Assembly (NCBI RefSeq): GCF_016863275.1
Contig: NZ_BOOO01000008.1
Coordinates: forward strand, 236,340-300,339
Direction: 5' to 3'
From: Planotetraspora mira
GTDB lineage: Bacteria > Actinomycetota > Actinomycetes > Streptosporangiales > Streptosporangiaceae
Length of the DNA stretch: 64,000 nt
This document shows positions 32,768-42,055 of the stretch, one piece after another. Within the stretch, counting starts at the first letter, position 1; every line of letters starts with the position of its first letter. Position numbers and translations under genes: made by a program. The notes under the pieces are model-generated. The model was not told where the DNA came from, searched no databases, and saw only the letters and a program-made list of their open reading frames with translations.

Positions 32768-33682
32768 TCACTCGGGCAGGCGCGCGAAGGCACGGACGGG
32801 GATCGTGCCGAACTTCTCGATGCGCAGCGGCACGGCGGTGAACCGGGCGCCCGTGGGCGGGAGGTGCCCGAGACCGGTCAGGTGCTCGACGACGGGAATG
32901 CCGGCGGCGAGCAGCAGCGTGTGGGCGGGCCGTTCGAGGTCGGCGACGTCGTCGATGTTGATCGCGTCGATGCCGACCAGCGCGGCGCCCCGGTCGACGA
33001 GGTGGGCGGCCCCGTCCCGGGTGAGGAAGTGCGGGTCCTCCGCGTAGCCCGGTGTGCCGAACCGGGCGTCGCCGCCGGTGTGCAGGAGCACGGCCTTCCC
33101 GTGGACGTCCAGTCCGGCCAGCGCGCCGACGCCGATGCCGTCCCGGTGGTCGTCCGTCACCCTGACGACGACCGCCGGGAGGTCCACGGTCGCCTCCAGC
33201 GGAATCGATGCGAGATCCGCCCCGCCGCCATAGCGGTGGTACGGCGCGTCGAGATAGGTCCCGGTGTTGCCGACCAGAGTGAGCCTGTCGATGGCGAACT
33301 CGGTGCCGGGAGCGTACAGCTCACGCGAGGACTCCCTGGTCAGATGGGCGTCGATCTCCGGAGCGGGAAGCCCGGGATAGGTCACCATGCCGGCGCGGAT
33401 GACATGGCCGAGCTCGACGAACCGGCCGCCCGCCCTCGCCGGCCCGGCCTGCCGATCCGACGGCCCTCCCCGGGTGCCCTTGTGCTGTTCGGCGAAGATC
33501 TCGACGTTGGCGAGCTCGACCTTGTCGGTCATCAGCAGACCGAGTGAGGCGACGAAGAGGGCGGCGATCTCGCCGTGGCCGACGTCCGGGCCCGGGACGT
33601 CCACCCGGAAGCCGTGCACGGTCAGATCGCCGCCGTTGCCGAAGGTGATGGCGGCGTCGAAGGAGGCGCGATGTTCGGTCAT
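32768..33682 (-). CDS. Cyclase family protein (kynurenine formamidase-like)
   Basis: A 304-residue member of the cyclase/isatin hydrolase superfamily. Residues about 95-300 are the catalytic fold (VELGHVIRAGMVTYPGLPAP, ALVGIDAINIDDV, EHLTGLG). The metal motif usually HxGTHxDxPxH reads NTGTYLDAPYH here, so two usual histidine ligands are replaced. Residues 1-70 (ASFDAAITFGNGGDLTVHGF onward) form an extra N-terminal module seen in a subset of actinomycete homologs. The start is ATG at 33682 (TEHRASFDAAITF); the longer open frame is unlike the family. It may hydrolyse a cyclic amide or ester, or have altered activity. Divergent from the PhyH gene. Confidence 0.82.
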   Translation of the reverse strand: MTEHRASFDAAITFGNGGDLTVHGFRVDVPGPDVGHGEIAALFVASLGLLMTDKVELANVEIFAEQHKGTRGGPSDRQAGPARAGGRFVELGHVIRAGMVTYPGLPAPEIDAHLTRESSRELYAPGTEFAIDRLTLVGNTGTYLDAPYHRYGGGADLASIPLEATVDLPAVVVRVTDDHRDGIGVGALAGLDVHGKAVLLHTGGDARFGTPGYAEDPHFLTRDGAAHLVDRGAALVGIDAINIDDVADLERPAHTLLLAAGIPVVEHLTGLGHLPPTGARFTAVPLRIEKFGTIPVRAFARLPE

Positions 33683-33908
33683 GAGGGTCAGACCTACCAC
33701 GAGAGCACGAACGTGTCGCCTGGCCGACGGCGCCCTCAACCAAGTCGTTTGTAACGTTTGGGCGGTTCGGTCCACTTCCTGCTGTGAACGCAAAATAGGA
33801 CTTCGGCCAATAACAGGATGACCCGTGCACGGCTTCGGCCGGCCCGCAGGCCGGTCGAAGCCCGCGGGTCCCAGTGATCATCGAGGGGACCACCGAAAGA
33901 ACGTGACC

Positions 33909-34784
33909 ATGACTCAGTTTTCCGTGATCGACACCTGGACGCCCATGACCGCCGCCGAGCGGGAGCAGTTCGAACAGGACGGCTACCTGGTCATCCCCGG
34001 TGCGCTCAGCTCTGAAGAAGTCGATCACTATCAGGGCGCGATCCAGCGCGCCTACATGCACTCACCCGAAGGCGCCGCGGGCGTCGCCCTGCACCAACTG
34101 AGCGCCGCCACCCATTGCAGCGAGCTGACCGGGCTTCTGGATCACCCGGCCGTCTTCCCCTACGTGTGGTCCCTCCTCGGCTGGAACGTGCACGTCTACC
34201 ACTCGCATTTCGATGTGCATCCGATGTTGCGCAAGCCGAGGCCGTTCCGCTGGGAGTGGCACCAGGACGGCGGCAGGCAGAACCGGGAGATCGAGGTGAA
34301 TCCCCGGCCGAGACTGTCGGTGAAGCTGGCCTTCTGGCTCTCGGACGTCTCCCGCCCCGGACGGGGCAACCTGACCGTTCTGCCCGGCAGCCACAAGACC
34401 GACTGGCTTCCCGGTCCGCCCAGGCGCGACCTGTCGCATCCTCGGCCGGCAGGAGCGGTGGAGGTCACCGTCAATCCCGGAGACGTGCTGTTGTTCGACC
34501 GCAGGCTGTGGCACGCGCGGTCGGACAACTATTCGGACTTCACCCGGATGGTCGCCTTCTTCGGCTACACCTACCGCTGGATCACCATCCGTGACGAGGT
34601 GGCCGACCTGCCCCGCCAGAACTGGTTCGACACGCTCAACCCGATTCAGCGGCAGCTTCTCGGCCACGCCGGCGACGGTTCCGGCGACCACAACTGGGGC
34701 CATTTCCCGGAGACGACACCGCTTTACGGCGCACTCGCGGAACAGGGTCTGCTCGACCCCGCCTACCCGCCCCTCATCCCCTGA
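33909..34784 (+). CDS. Phytanoyl-CoA dioxygenase (PhyH) family oxygenase
   Basis: A 291-residue Fe(II)/2-oxoglutarate-dependent oxygenase. EQFEQDGYLVIPGALSSEEV is the typical N-terminus. The iron-binding facial triad fits EWHQDGG (His-x-Asp) and the distal RRLWHARSDN (His, with the 2-oxoglutarate-binding Arg close by); VLPGSHKTDW and VNPGDVLLFD are further family motifs. It hydroxylates an unknown small molecule; members occur in natural-product pathways and in ectoine or phytanate metabolism. The start is ATG at 33909 with GAAAG eight bases upstream; a GTG two codons earlier is possible. A strong terminator follows. No pathway partner nearby apart from the divergent cyclase gene. Confidence 0.88.
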   Translation: MTQFSVIDTWTPMTAAEREQFEQDGYLVIPGALSSEEVDHYQGAIQRAYMHSPEGAAGVALHQLSAATHCSELTGLLDHPAVFPYVWSLLGWNVHVYHSHFDVHPMLRKPRPFRWEWHQDGGRQNREIEVNPRPRLSVKLAFWLSDVSRPGRGNLTVLPGSHKTDWLPGPPRRDLSHPRPAGAVEVTVNPGDVLLFDRRLWHARSDNYSDFTRMVAFFGYTYRWITIRDEVADLPRQNWFDTLNPIQRQLLGHAGDGSGDHNWGHFPETTPLYGALAEQGLLDPAYPPLIP

Positions 34785-34828
34785 CGAGCCTCCGCGGTTC
34801 CCTGCCCCGGAGGTCCCCCTCGTCAGGA

Positions 34829-34861
34829 GAGAGCAGGCCCGTCCCCAGCGGGCCTGCTCTC
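34829..34861 (+). terminator. Rho-independent-type terminator after the PhyH gene
   Basis: A perfect 13-bp stem (GAGAGCAGGCCCG / CGGGCCTGCTCTC) with a seven-base loop, followed by GTGTTT repeats rich in T (34862-34888). Confidence 0.85.
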
Positions 34862-35018
34862 GTGTTTCCGTGTTTTCGTGTTTTCGTGCGGGAGCGCCTT
34901 TCACACGACGATGTCGAGGCTCTCGACCGCGCGGGCGACCGTCCGCTCAAACATGACATCGGACGGCAGGAATGGGCGGTAGCGTCACCGGTGCTCCCCC
35001 GACGAAAGAGGCGATGCC

Positions 35019-35546
35019 ATGCGATACGTGGCACTGTTGCGCGGAATCAACGTCAATCCACGTAGCCGGGTGGCCATGGCCGACCTCCGCGCGCTGCTCG
35101 AGGGGCTCGGATACACGGAGGTGCGCACCCACCTGCAGAGTGGGAACGCCCTGTTCACCGGTGACGAGGAGCCGCCTGAGCAGGTCGCCGCCTCCATCGA
35201 GCGGCGGATCGCCGGCGAACTGGGCATGGAGGTGCCCGTCATCGTCCGGACCGCCGAGGAACTGCGCGCGGTGGTCGCGGACAATCCCCTGGACGTGCGG
35301 GAGCCGGCCAAGTTCGCGGTGGTGTTCCTGGCCGAGCCACCCGACAGGGAGATGCTGGAGGGCATCGACCCGGCGAGCTACGCCCCGGAGGAGATGCGCG
35401 TCGGCCGACGCGAGCTCTACATGTACTTCCCCGACGGCCTCCGGCGCCCGAAGTTGCCGCCCCTGCTGGAGAAGCGGTCGTCGATGATCGCCACGATGCG
35501 CAACTGGAACACCGTCACCAAGCTCCTCACCCTGGCAGAGGACTGA
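35019..35546 (+). CDS. DUF1697 family protein
   Basis: A 175-residue protein of DUF1697. It opens with the conserved RYVALLRGINV and continues with LRALLEGLGYTEVRTHLQSG, NALFT, EPAKFAVVFLAEPP and the closing MRNWNTVTKLLTL. Full length for the family, whose biochemical role is not established. ATG at 35019; the region before it carries GACGAAAGAGG. It stands alone between the PhyH terminator and the I36/VCBS gene. Confidence 0.9.
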   Translation: MRYVALLRGINVNPRSRVAMADLRALLEGLGYTEVRTHLQSGNALFTGDEEPPEQVAASIERRIAGELGMEVPVIVRTAEELRAVVADNPLDVREPAKFAVVFLAEPPDREMLEGIDPASYAPEEMRVGRRELYMYFPDGLRRPKLPPLLEKRSSMIATMRNWNTVTKLLTLAED

Positions 35547-35706
35547 GCGCGCGCTCCATTTCTCCTGATAAATCACACCTTGATATCGCATGTCCGCAGA
35601 CCGATCTAAGTGACCGACCTTCCGGTGTACCTTGATCAACCGGCGGCCGCGGGCGGGTGGATCATGCCCTGCCGTACAGGTCGGGCATGATGGAGAGGAA
35701 CCCCCC

Positions 35707-37032
35707 TTGTCGCAACCGTCTGAGTCGCGGCCGTTGATGTCGCGTCCGTCGACGTCGCGCTCGTTGATGTCGCGTTCGATCCGGTCGGTGTCGTCGAGAC
35801 GCGGACGGCTGCTGCGCGCCTCCGCCACCGGTTTGGTGCTGGTGGTCGCCGCCGGCGCGACCATGAGCGGTTCGGCCACGGCGGCGGAGGAGGACTACCT
35901 GAGGTGCCCGCGCGGGTACTTCTGCCTGTTCACCGGCATCGAGGGCAAGGGGGGCATCTACAAGTACCGGACCTCGCAGTCCGACTTAGGTGCTCCGGGC
36001 CGCAACGCTCTGTCCTGGATCAACCGGACCAACAACTTCGCGTGCCTGTGGCCCGAGAAGAACTACACGCTGAAGCCGACGTTCAACGGCCCCGTCCCCA
36101 TCACCGACAACCCGGCGGAGGTGAACGGCGACACCACGTCGTCTTCGATGTTGAGGATGTACCGCCATCACGTCGGGTCGGTGACCCTGGCACCCACCCG
36201 GCACGAATGCGAATGGCGCAAGCAGTACATCGACTGGAGCCGGGTGCAGGACAGCCCGCCGGGCACGCCGAAGCCGTTCGGCTCCTTCCTCGGCAACGGC
36301 CAGAGCCAGGTACTGATGCGCTCCGCGCAGGGCCGGCTGTGGGTGCTCCCGGGCGACTTCAGCAAGCCGCCCAACCTCGGAACCCGCCTGAGCGGCATGA
36401 CCGTGCTCGTCAGGCACGGGGACTACACCGGCGACGGCCGCGAGGACATCATCGCCCGCGACAAGGCCGGCGTCCTGTGGCTCTACCCCGGCAACGGAAA
36501 GTACGCCCTCGGCGCACGCAAGCTGCTCGCCTACGGCTGGAACAACAAGACCGCCATCGCCGCCGTCGGCGACATCACCGGCGACAGGAAGAACGACCTG
36601 ATGGCCCGCGACAAGGCCGGGGCCCTGTGGCTCTACCCCGGCACCGGCAAGGGCGGCTTCGGCGCGCGCACCAAGGTCGCCAGCGGCTGGAACACCATGA
36701 CGGCCCTTCTCGGGCCGGGAGACCTCAGCGGCGACGGCAAGGACGACATCGTCGGCCGCGACAACGCCGGAGCCCTGTGGCTCTACCCCGGCACCGGCAA
36801 GGGCGGCTTCGGCAAGCGCGTCCGGCTCGTCACCGGCGTCTCGCGGACCTGGAAGCTCTTCGCTCCCGGCGACGTCAACGGCGACGGGAAGAACGACATC
36901 TACGCCGTGGACCCGCTCGAGGCCGGCCACGGCGAGCTGCTCCTCTTCTCGGGGACCGGCAAGGGCGTCAGGCGCGACCCTGTCTACTACGACGTGATTT
37001 ACAACATGGACTCCAGGGAGGTCTTCTTCTGA
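35707..37032 (+). CDS. Secreted protein: peptidase inhibitor I36-like domain plus FG-GAP/VCBS repeats
   Basis: A 441-residue secreted protein. The N-terminus has Ser/Arg-rich repeats (LMSRPSTSRSLMSRS) and then a signal segment (ATGLVLVVAAGATMSGSATAA). Residues about 65-150 resemble the I36 inhibitor fold (CPRGYFCLFTGIEGKGGIY). The rest is a beta-propeller-like set of FG-GAP/VCBS repeats, each with a calcium-loop motif: GDYTGDGREDI, GDITGDRKNDL, GDLSGDGKDDI, GDVNGDGKNDI. The start is TTG at 35707 with GGAGAGGA about nine bases upstream; the frame is open further up. Likely an extracellular, calcium-binding protein, possibly inhibiting a protease. A strong hairpin terminator follows. Confidence 0.85.
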   Translation: MSQPSESRPLMSRPSTSRSLMSRSIRSVSSRRGRLLRASATGLVLVVAAGATMSGSATAAEEDYLRCPRGYFCLFTGIEGKGGIYKYRTSQSDLGAPGRNALSWINRTNNFACLWPEKNYTLKPTFNGPVPITDNPAEVNGDTTSSSMLRMYRHHVGSVTLAPTRHECEWRKQYIDWSRVQDSPPGTPKPFGSFLGNGQSQVLMRSAQGRLWVLPGDFSKPPNLGTRLSGMTVLVRHGDYTGDGREDIIARDKAGVLWLYPGNGKYALGARKLLAYGWNNKTAIAAVGDITGDRKNDLMARDKAGALWLYPGTGKGGFGARTKVASGWNTMTALLGPGDLSGDGKDDIVGRDNAGALWLYPGTGKGGFGKRVRLVTGVSRTWKLFAPGDVNGDGKNDIYAVDPLEAGHGELLLFSGTGKGVRRDPVYYDVIYNMDSREVFF

Positions 37033-37090
37033 TCCGAGGGCGTGAACGGGCGCGCGCGGACCATGGGTCCGGGGAGCGGCCCCGCCGCAT

Positions 37091-37130
37091 GAACGGGGTG
37101 GCTCCATGAATTCCCGGAGCCACCCCGTTC
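37091..37130. terminator. Bidirectional terminator between the I36/VCBS gene and the GH5 gene
   Basis: A perfect 15-bp stem (GAACGGGGTGGCTCC / GGAGCCACCCCGTTC) with a ten-base loop, between convergent genes. Confidence 0.85.
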
Positions 37131-37176
37131 ACTCACGATGCGCGATCACACCCTTCGGGTGACCGCACGGACGGCC

Positions 37177-38562
37177 TCAGCCGGCGCGCAGTTGCTCGGC
37201 GAGGGTCGTCCGGACGTCGCAGTTGCGCAGCGCGAACGAGTCGGCCAGGGCGATCAGCTCGTCGTCGTCCAGCCCGCGGAACAGCTCGGCGTACTCGTAG
37301 GCCAGAGGCTGGGCGACCGTGAGGTTCAGGATGAGCGTCCTGACCCAGTCGAACCGCCCCCACGGGTACGGATCGAAGTCGGGGAACTCACGCGCGATCA
37401 TGTCCTGGAACGGCTTGGTCACCTCGATGATTCCGTTCCCGTCGCTGCCCCAGTTGTCGGCGCCGAGCCGGTTCTTCTTCGCCACGAAGTCACCGAAGCG
37501 CTTCATGTACGGAGAGTCGGGGCGGACCATGGCCACGCCCTGCCGTCCGAGGTCCTTGTACATCCAGCTCGACCAGCCGGCCCCGTCGCGGCGGTAGATC
37601 TCGAGTTGGTCCTCGAGGACCTGCCGGCGCATGGCGTCCTTGCGCTCGTCCCCGGTGTAGATCGGAGCGAACTCCCCCACCCAGATCGGGGTCCCGGTGC
37701 GGCGGCTGTACTCGGTGCGCTGGAGGTACTTGGCCTCAAGCGCCGCCTTGTCGTAGTACTTGCCGTCGGTGATGCCGGGGTAGTCGCCGCCGTTGCCCAT
37801 GCCGGGGGCGGCGTAGTCGTGACAGACGTAGACGGTGTTGTCCCATTCGGCGTCGAAGACGTCGAACTCGGTCGAGTAGGTGTTGCCGTCGAGGAACAGG
37901 ATGTGGCGGTCGTCGATCGCGCGGATGGCCTCGACCAGGCGGGTGTAGAACGGCCCGACCACCTTGCGCGACTCGTCCGCGGGCTCGTTGATCGGGTTGT
38001 AGCCCGCCACCCACGGGTTGTCCTTGTAGTGCTCGGCGATGCGCTCCCAGATGGTCACCACTCGGTCCTGGAAGTGGGGGTGGTCGAAGAAGGCGGGCCG
38101 GTGGGTGGGGTTGTCCGAGTGCCAGTGGTGGTTCTGCGAGCCCGGCAGCGCGTGCAGGTCGATGACCGAGTAGATCCCCTGCCGCGCGCAGGCCTCGATG
38201 GCCCGGTCGAGGTGGCGGAAGCCGTCCTCCTTGAACTCGAACGGCCTGGCGTCGTCCTCGAAGTGCCGGTAGTTGACCGGGAGCCGGACACAGTTCATGC
38301 CCAGGTCGGCCAGCAGCTTCGCGTCGTCCTCGCCGAAGAACGCGGTCAGCAGCCGCTCGAAGAACAGGTCGTACTTCTCGTCCCCGAGGACCTCGCGGAC
38401 CGTGCTGCGCATCAGTGATTCGTTGGCGGAGTAGCCGGTGATGAAGTTCTCCATGTTCAGCCAGCCGCCGACGGCGACTCCCCGCAGGCGTACGGGGGTG
38501 CCCGTCTGGTCGACGATTTCCCGGCCTGCCGTACGGAGGAAGGCCGTGCTGTCCGACGTCAT
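37177..38562 (-). CDS. Glycoside hydrolase family 5 (cytoplasmic)
   Basis: A 461-residue GH5-type enzyme without a signal peptide. VRLRGVAVGGWLNMENFI is the first barrel strand. The acid/base Glu193 is in GYNPINEPA and the nucleophile Glu297 in WVGEFAPIY; NCVRLPVNYRHF, YSVIDLHALPGSQNHH and YVCHDYAAPG are the other conserved strands. It cleaves a beta-linked oligosaccharide, probably one taken up by the importer encoded upstream in the same operon. It is the last gene of the binding protein, MalF, MalG, GH5 unit, 65 bases after MalG. The C-terminal 60 residues extend beyond the barrel. Precise specificity (glucan, mannan, xylan) cannot be read. Confidence 0.88.
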   Translation of the reverse strand: MTSDSTAFLRTAGREIVDQTGTPVRLRGVAVGGWLNMENFITGYSANESLMRSTVREVLGDEKYDLFFERLLTAFFGEDDAKLLADLGMNCVRLPVNYRHFEDDARPFEFKEDGFRHLDRAIEACARQGIYSVIDLHALPGSQNHHWHSDNPTHRPAFFDHPHFQDRVVTIWERIAEHYKDNPWVAGYNPINEPADESRKVVGPFYTRLVEAIRAIDDRHILFLDGNTYSTEFDVFDAEWDNTVYVCHDYAAPGMGNGGDYPGITDGKYYDKAALEAKYLQRTEYSRRTGTPIWVGEFAPIYTGDERKDAMRRQVLEDQLEIYRRDGAGWSSWMYKDLGRQGVAMVRPDSPYMKRFGDFVAKKNRLGADNWGSDGNGIIEVTKPFQDMIAREFPDFDPYPWGRFDWVRTLILNLTVAQPLAYEYAELFRGLDDDELIALADSFALRNCDVRTTLAEQLRAG

Positions 38563-38627
38563 GTGTTCTGTTCCTCAAATCTGAAAACGCGGTGAATCAC
38601 ACGGTGGTATCGGGGGGTGCGCGACGC

Positions 38628-39425
38628 CTACTTCAGCGCGCCGGCCGCCAGACCGCGCTCGAAGAGGCGCTGCAGGCACAGGTAGGCCACGATCTCCGGG
38701 ATCGCGGTGATGACCGCACTGGCCAGGACCTTGGTCTGGTCGTTGCTGAACTGGCTGACGAAGAACTGCGGCAGCAATGTGATCGTCTGCTTGGCCGGGT
38801 CCTGGATGAGCACCAACGGCAGCAGGTAGTCGTTCCAGGATCCGATCAATGTGAGGACGACGATCGCCGCGGCGATCGGACGGGTCATCGGAACGACGAT
38901 GTAGCGGAACGCGGTGAAGATGTTGGCGCCGTCGACCCGCGCCGCGTCGAAGAGCGAGTCGGGGACGCCGTCGATGAACTTCCTGGCCAGCAGGACCGCG
39001 AAGGGGATCTGGAGCGCGGCCAGCGGCAACACCACCGCCCAGTACGTGTCGTACACGCCGATGCTGAGGGTCGTCGCGAACAGCGGGGTGAGCAGCACGA
39101 CCTCGGGCAGGGTGAGGGCGGCCAGGATCATCCAGAAGTAGACCTCCTTGCCGCGGATGTGCAGCTTGGAGAACCCGAAGGCCGCGAACATCGTGAGGAC
39201 GTAGACGATCAGAATCGTCGAGGCCGAGACGATGACGCTGTTCCTGAAGAACGTCCCCACGGTGCCGACGGCGAACACGGCCTGGTAGTTGCCGATCCCC
39301 TTACCCGCCAGCGACCCCTGGACCATGACCACCAGGGGGAACAGGTAGGGGATGATCATCAGGGTGACGAGGAGCTGAAGCAGCAGCTTGGTGGACAGAC
39401 GGCGCGCTTCAAACACTGGATTCAC
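38628..39425 (-). CDS. Carbohydrate ABC transporter permease (MalG type), second importer
   Basis: A 265-residue CUT1 permease. TM1 is LLLQLLVTLMIIPYLFPLVV. The EAA loop is DSLFDAARVDGANIFTAFRY, followed by IVVPMTRP, and the C-terminus is FERGLAAGALK. The start is GTG at 39425 with AAGGA just upstream, inside the end of the MalF gene (17-base overlap), so translation is coupled. Shorter N-terminus than usual for MalG. Part of the operon with GH5 that is probably controlled by the LacI-type protein. Confidence 0.9.
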   Translation of the reverse strand: MNPVFEARRLSTKLLLQLLVTLMIIPYLFPLVVMVQGSLAGKGIGNYQAVFAVGTVGTFFRNSVIVSASTILIVYVLTMFAAFGFSKLHIRGKEVYFWMILAALTLPEVVLLTPLFATTLSIGVYDTYWAVVLPLAALQIPFAVLLARKFIDGVPDSLFDAARVDGANIFTAFRYIVVPMTRPIAAAIVVLTLIGSWNDYLLPLVLIQDPAKQTITLLPQFFVSQFSNDQTKVLASAVITAIPEIVAYLCLQRLFERGLAAGALK

Positions 39426-40359
39426 CGTCCTTACGGTTGGCGCGGGCCGCGACGGTGATCGCGCCGAGCAACGCCAGGATGAGCAACAAGATCGACAGGG
39501 CCGCCCCATAGCCGACGTGGGCCGACGGGATGCTGATCCGGTAGATGTAGGTCCCGAGGAACTCCGTGCTGTAGTTCGGCCCGCCGATGGTCACCAGGTA
39601 CGGAACGTCGAAGGTCTTCAGCGCCCCGATCACACCGAGCATCGCCAGGGCGACCGTCGTCCCCCGCACACCGGGCCAGACGATGCTCATCAGGACGCGG
39701 AGGTTGCTCGCCCCGTCGGTGCGCGCGGCCTCGAGCGTCTCGGGATCGATCTGCCCCATCGCGGCGAAGTAGAGCACGAACGTGAGACCGGTGAACTGCC
39801 AGACGGTGATGAACATGATCACCGGCATCGCGGTGCTCGACTGTGCCAGCCAGGGCTGGGACAGAAAACCGAGACCGATGTGGTCCAGGGCCCAGTTCAG
39901 CTGGCCGTCCGCGGCGAACATCTGCCGGAACACCGGCGCCATCGTCGCCGGCGCGAGGACCACCGGCGTGAACACGAGGACCTTGTAGACGGCGCCCAGC
40001 TTGATCTTCGAGTGCAGCAGCGCCGCGAACACGAACCCGATGGCGGTCTGCACGGTGAAGGTCACGATGAAGAAGACCACCGTGTGCCAGATGGCCTTCC
40101 AGAAGATGGGGTCCTGGAGGATCTGGCTGTAGTTGCCGAACCCGACCGACGTGGGGGTGGGGCTCGTGCCGTCCCAGTCGAGTGTCGAGAGGTAGCCGGT
40201 CTCGATGATGCAGTAATAGAGCAGACCGACCACGAAGACGAACGCCGGCATGATCCACGGCAGGCCCGAGGGCCTCCCGCCCCTCTTCCGGGAACGATCC
40301 GGAAGAGGGGCGGGCGATGGACGGCGCGCCCCGGTCTTCTGCGAGGTGATGGAAGTCAT
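39409..40359 (-). CDS. Carbohydrate ABC transporter permease (MalF type), second importer
   Basis: A 316-residue CUT1 permease. After a basic N-terminus (PDRSRKRGGRPSG) comes TM1 (WIMPAFVFVVGLLYYCIIET) and five further TM segments. The EAA loop is ETLEAARTDGASNLRVLMSI, followed by VWPGVRG. The start is ATG at 40359 with GGGAG five bases upstream, 43 bases after the binding-protein gene. No ATPase gene is present in the operon. Confidence 0.92.
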   Translation of the reverse strand: MTSITSQKTGARRPSPAPLPDRSRKRGGRPSGLPWIMPAFVFVVGLLYYCIIETGYLSTLDWDGTSPTPTSVGFGNYSQILQDPIFWKAIWHTVVFFIVTFTVQTAIGFVFAALLHSKIKLGAVYKVLVFTPVVLAPATMAPVFRQMFAADGQLNWALDHIGLGFLSQPWLAQSSTAMPVIMFITVWQFTGLTFVLYFAAMGQIDPETLEAARTDGASNLRVLMSIVWPGVRGTTVALAMLGVIGALKTFDVPYLVTIGGPNYSTEFLGTYIYRISIPSAHVGYGAALSILLLILALLGAITVAARANRKDGESSV

Positions 40360-40402
40360 GAGTCTCCCTGCGCGTATGGGATGAGACGGGCCGTCTGCGG
40401 CT

Positions 40403-41779
40403 CTACTTGATCTTCTCGGCGGTGCTCTGCAGAGTCGCGGCGGCCTGCTCGGGGGTGGCCTGTCCCGCCGCCACCGTGGTCGAAGCCACACCGATGGCGG
40501 TCTGGAGGTCGGCGCTCACCGTCGACAGGCGCGGCTCGGCGGACTTGCCCGCGTCGCTGATCAGCTTCTCCAGCGCCGGGCGCTGCGCCTCCGGGTTGAC
40601 CAGCTTGATCGAGTTCCAGTCCGGCTGAACGCTGACCAGGGCGGGGATGTCGTTCAGGATGTCGGCGACGGCCTGCTGTCCCGCCTCCGAGGTCCCGAGC
40701 CAGGTCGCGAAGGTGGTGGCGGCGGCGATGGACTTGGACTTCTTGTTCACGGCCAGGCCGAAGTCCGCGTCGCCGTAGAGTGACCCGACGTTACCGGTGC
40801 CCGCCAGGTCGGGGAACGCGATCGGGAGCTGGGTGAACGGCTTGGGGTCGCCGACGCCCGCGCCGGAGATCGCGGCGGTGCTGCCGTCGACGGTGGAGTA
40901 CTGCATGTACCACGTGCCCATCATGACCATCGCGGCCTTGCCGGACATGAACTCGTTGTTGGCGTCCGGGTACTGCTGGGTGCCCAGTGCGCCCTCCTGC
41001 ATGATCCCGTCGGTGAACAGGCCCTTCCAGAGGGTCAGCGCCTTGACGATCGTCGGGTCGGTCCACGGGACCTTCTTGTCCAGCGCCTGCGCCCACACGC
41101 CCGGCTTGACGTTGTTGCTGATCGCCTGCAGCGTGTCCTCGTTGAACGCGGTCTGGGCCGCGCCCTGGACGAAGCACTTGATCCCGTGGGTCTTGAAGGC
41201 CGCGCAGACCTGCTTCCACTCGTCGTTGTTCGTGGGCGGCTTCAGCCCGTACTTGTCGAACAGGTCCTGGTTGACCCAGACCGAACCGGCGAAGTTCGAG
41301 CCGACCGACAGGGCGGCGAGCTTGCCGTCGTTGGTCAGGCTGGACACTCCGATCGGGGCCAGCTTCGACTTCCAGTCCGTGCCGAGGAGCTTCTGGACGG
41401 CCGGGGCGAGGTCGACGGCGTTCACACCGTAGATCTCGACGGAGCCGTTGGCGGCGCCAGGCGCGACGTCGAAGACGTCCGGGCCGACCGACGAGGCCAG
41501 GGCCGGGCGGATCGCGGCGTCGTAGCCGTCGATGGTCAGCTTCTTATAGGTGACCTTGATATTCGGGTAGACCTTGTTGAACGCCTTGATGTAGGCCTCG
41601 GCGGGGGCTGAGTCGGGCGTCCACCCCCACCAGGTGATGTTGCCCGAGTCGGCCGAACCCTTGTCCGTGGTCTCGGTCGAAGCTCCGCCGGCGCATCCGG
41701 CGAGCGCCAGCACCGCGGCCGTGAACACGGCTGCGGCTCCGGGGAGGCGGCGCTTCCAGATTCGCGAGGATCCCAGCAT
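40403..41779 (-). CDS. Sugar ABC transporter substrate-binding lipoprotein, second importer
   Basis: A 458-residue family 1 solute-binding protein. Signal and lipobox: AAAVFTAAVLALAGC (Cys29). ITWWGWTPDSAPAEAYIKAF is the start of the mature lobe, then FDVAPGAANGS, VGSNFAGSVWVNQDLFDKYG and FMSGKAAMVMMGTWYMQY (family motif). The start is ATG at 41779, with AAGGAG upstream. First gene of the importer-GH5 operon; the 218-base leader contains a LacI-type operator and a perfect TTGACA box. Probably binds a xylo- or gluco-oligosaccharide, judged from the catabolic genes. Confidence 0.92.
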   Translation of the reverse strand: MLGSSRIWKRRLPGAAAVFTAAVLALAGCAGGASTETTDKGSADSGNITWWGWTPDSAPAEAYIKAFNKVYPNIKVTYKKLTIDGYDAAIRPALASSVGPDVFDVAPGAANGSVEIYGVNAVDLAPAVQKLLGTDWKSKLAPIGVSSLTNDGKLAALSVGSNFAGSVWVNQDLFDKYGLKPPTNNDEWKQVCAAFKTHGIKCFVQGAAQTAFNEDTLQAISNNVKPGVWAQALDKKVPWTDPTIVKALTLWKGLFTDGIMQEGALGTQQYPDANNEFMSGKAAMVMMGTWYMQYSTVDGSTAAISGAGVGDPKPFTQLPIAFPDLAGTGNVGSLYGDADFGLAVNKKSKSIAAATTFATWLGTSEAGQQAVADILNDIPALVSVQPDWNSIKLVNPEAQRPALEKLISDAGKSAEPRLSTVSADLQTAIGVASTTVAAGQATPEQAAATLQSTAEKIK

Positions 41780-41996
41780 GTGATCTCTCCTTGCACGTGA
41801 CTCGCACGCACTGGTCGTGTCGACGTCGCGCCGTCCTCCACTACATGGGGACGGCCATGACGGCCTGTGCTCACGTATGAGCACGGGGGTCCCGCTCACA
41901 CGCGGCGACGATGTCGGCACGGGGTCGCGGGACAGGGCGTGCGTCCTCCCCTCGGCCGGGATCACCGGCCGACGAAAGCTGCACTGCTCACGGATA

Positions 41997-42009
41997 CCGA
42001 AAGTTTCGG
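41997..42009. promoter_or_regulatory. LacI-type operator CCGAAAGTTTCGG (importer operon)
   Basis: A 13-bp palindrome with a central G, matching the GAAA-TTTC pattern bound by many LacI-family repressors. It lies about 40 bases downstream of the TTGACA box, near the predicted transcription start of the minus-strand importer operon. Confidence 0.6.
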
Positions 42010-42049
42010 AAAGTCTTCTGGTGAGAGAAAAACACCGGCCCGGCGACAG

Positions 42050-42055
42050 TGTCAA
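42050..42055 (-). promoter_or_regulatory. -35 box TTGACA of the importer operon
   Basis: A perfect TTGACA on the minus strand. A weak T-rich -10 (TTTTCT) lies 17-18 bases downstream. The operator follows, giving a classic repressed promoter layout. Confidence 0.45.
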
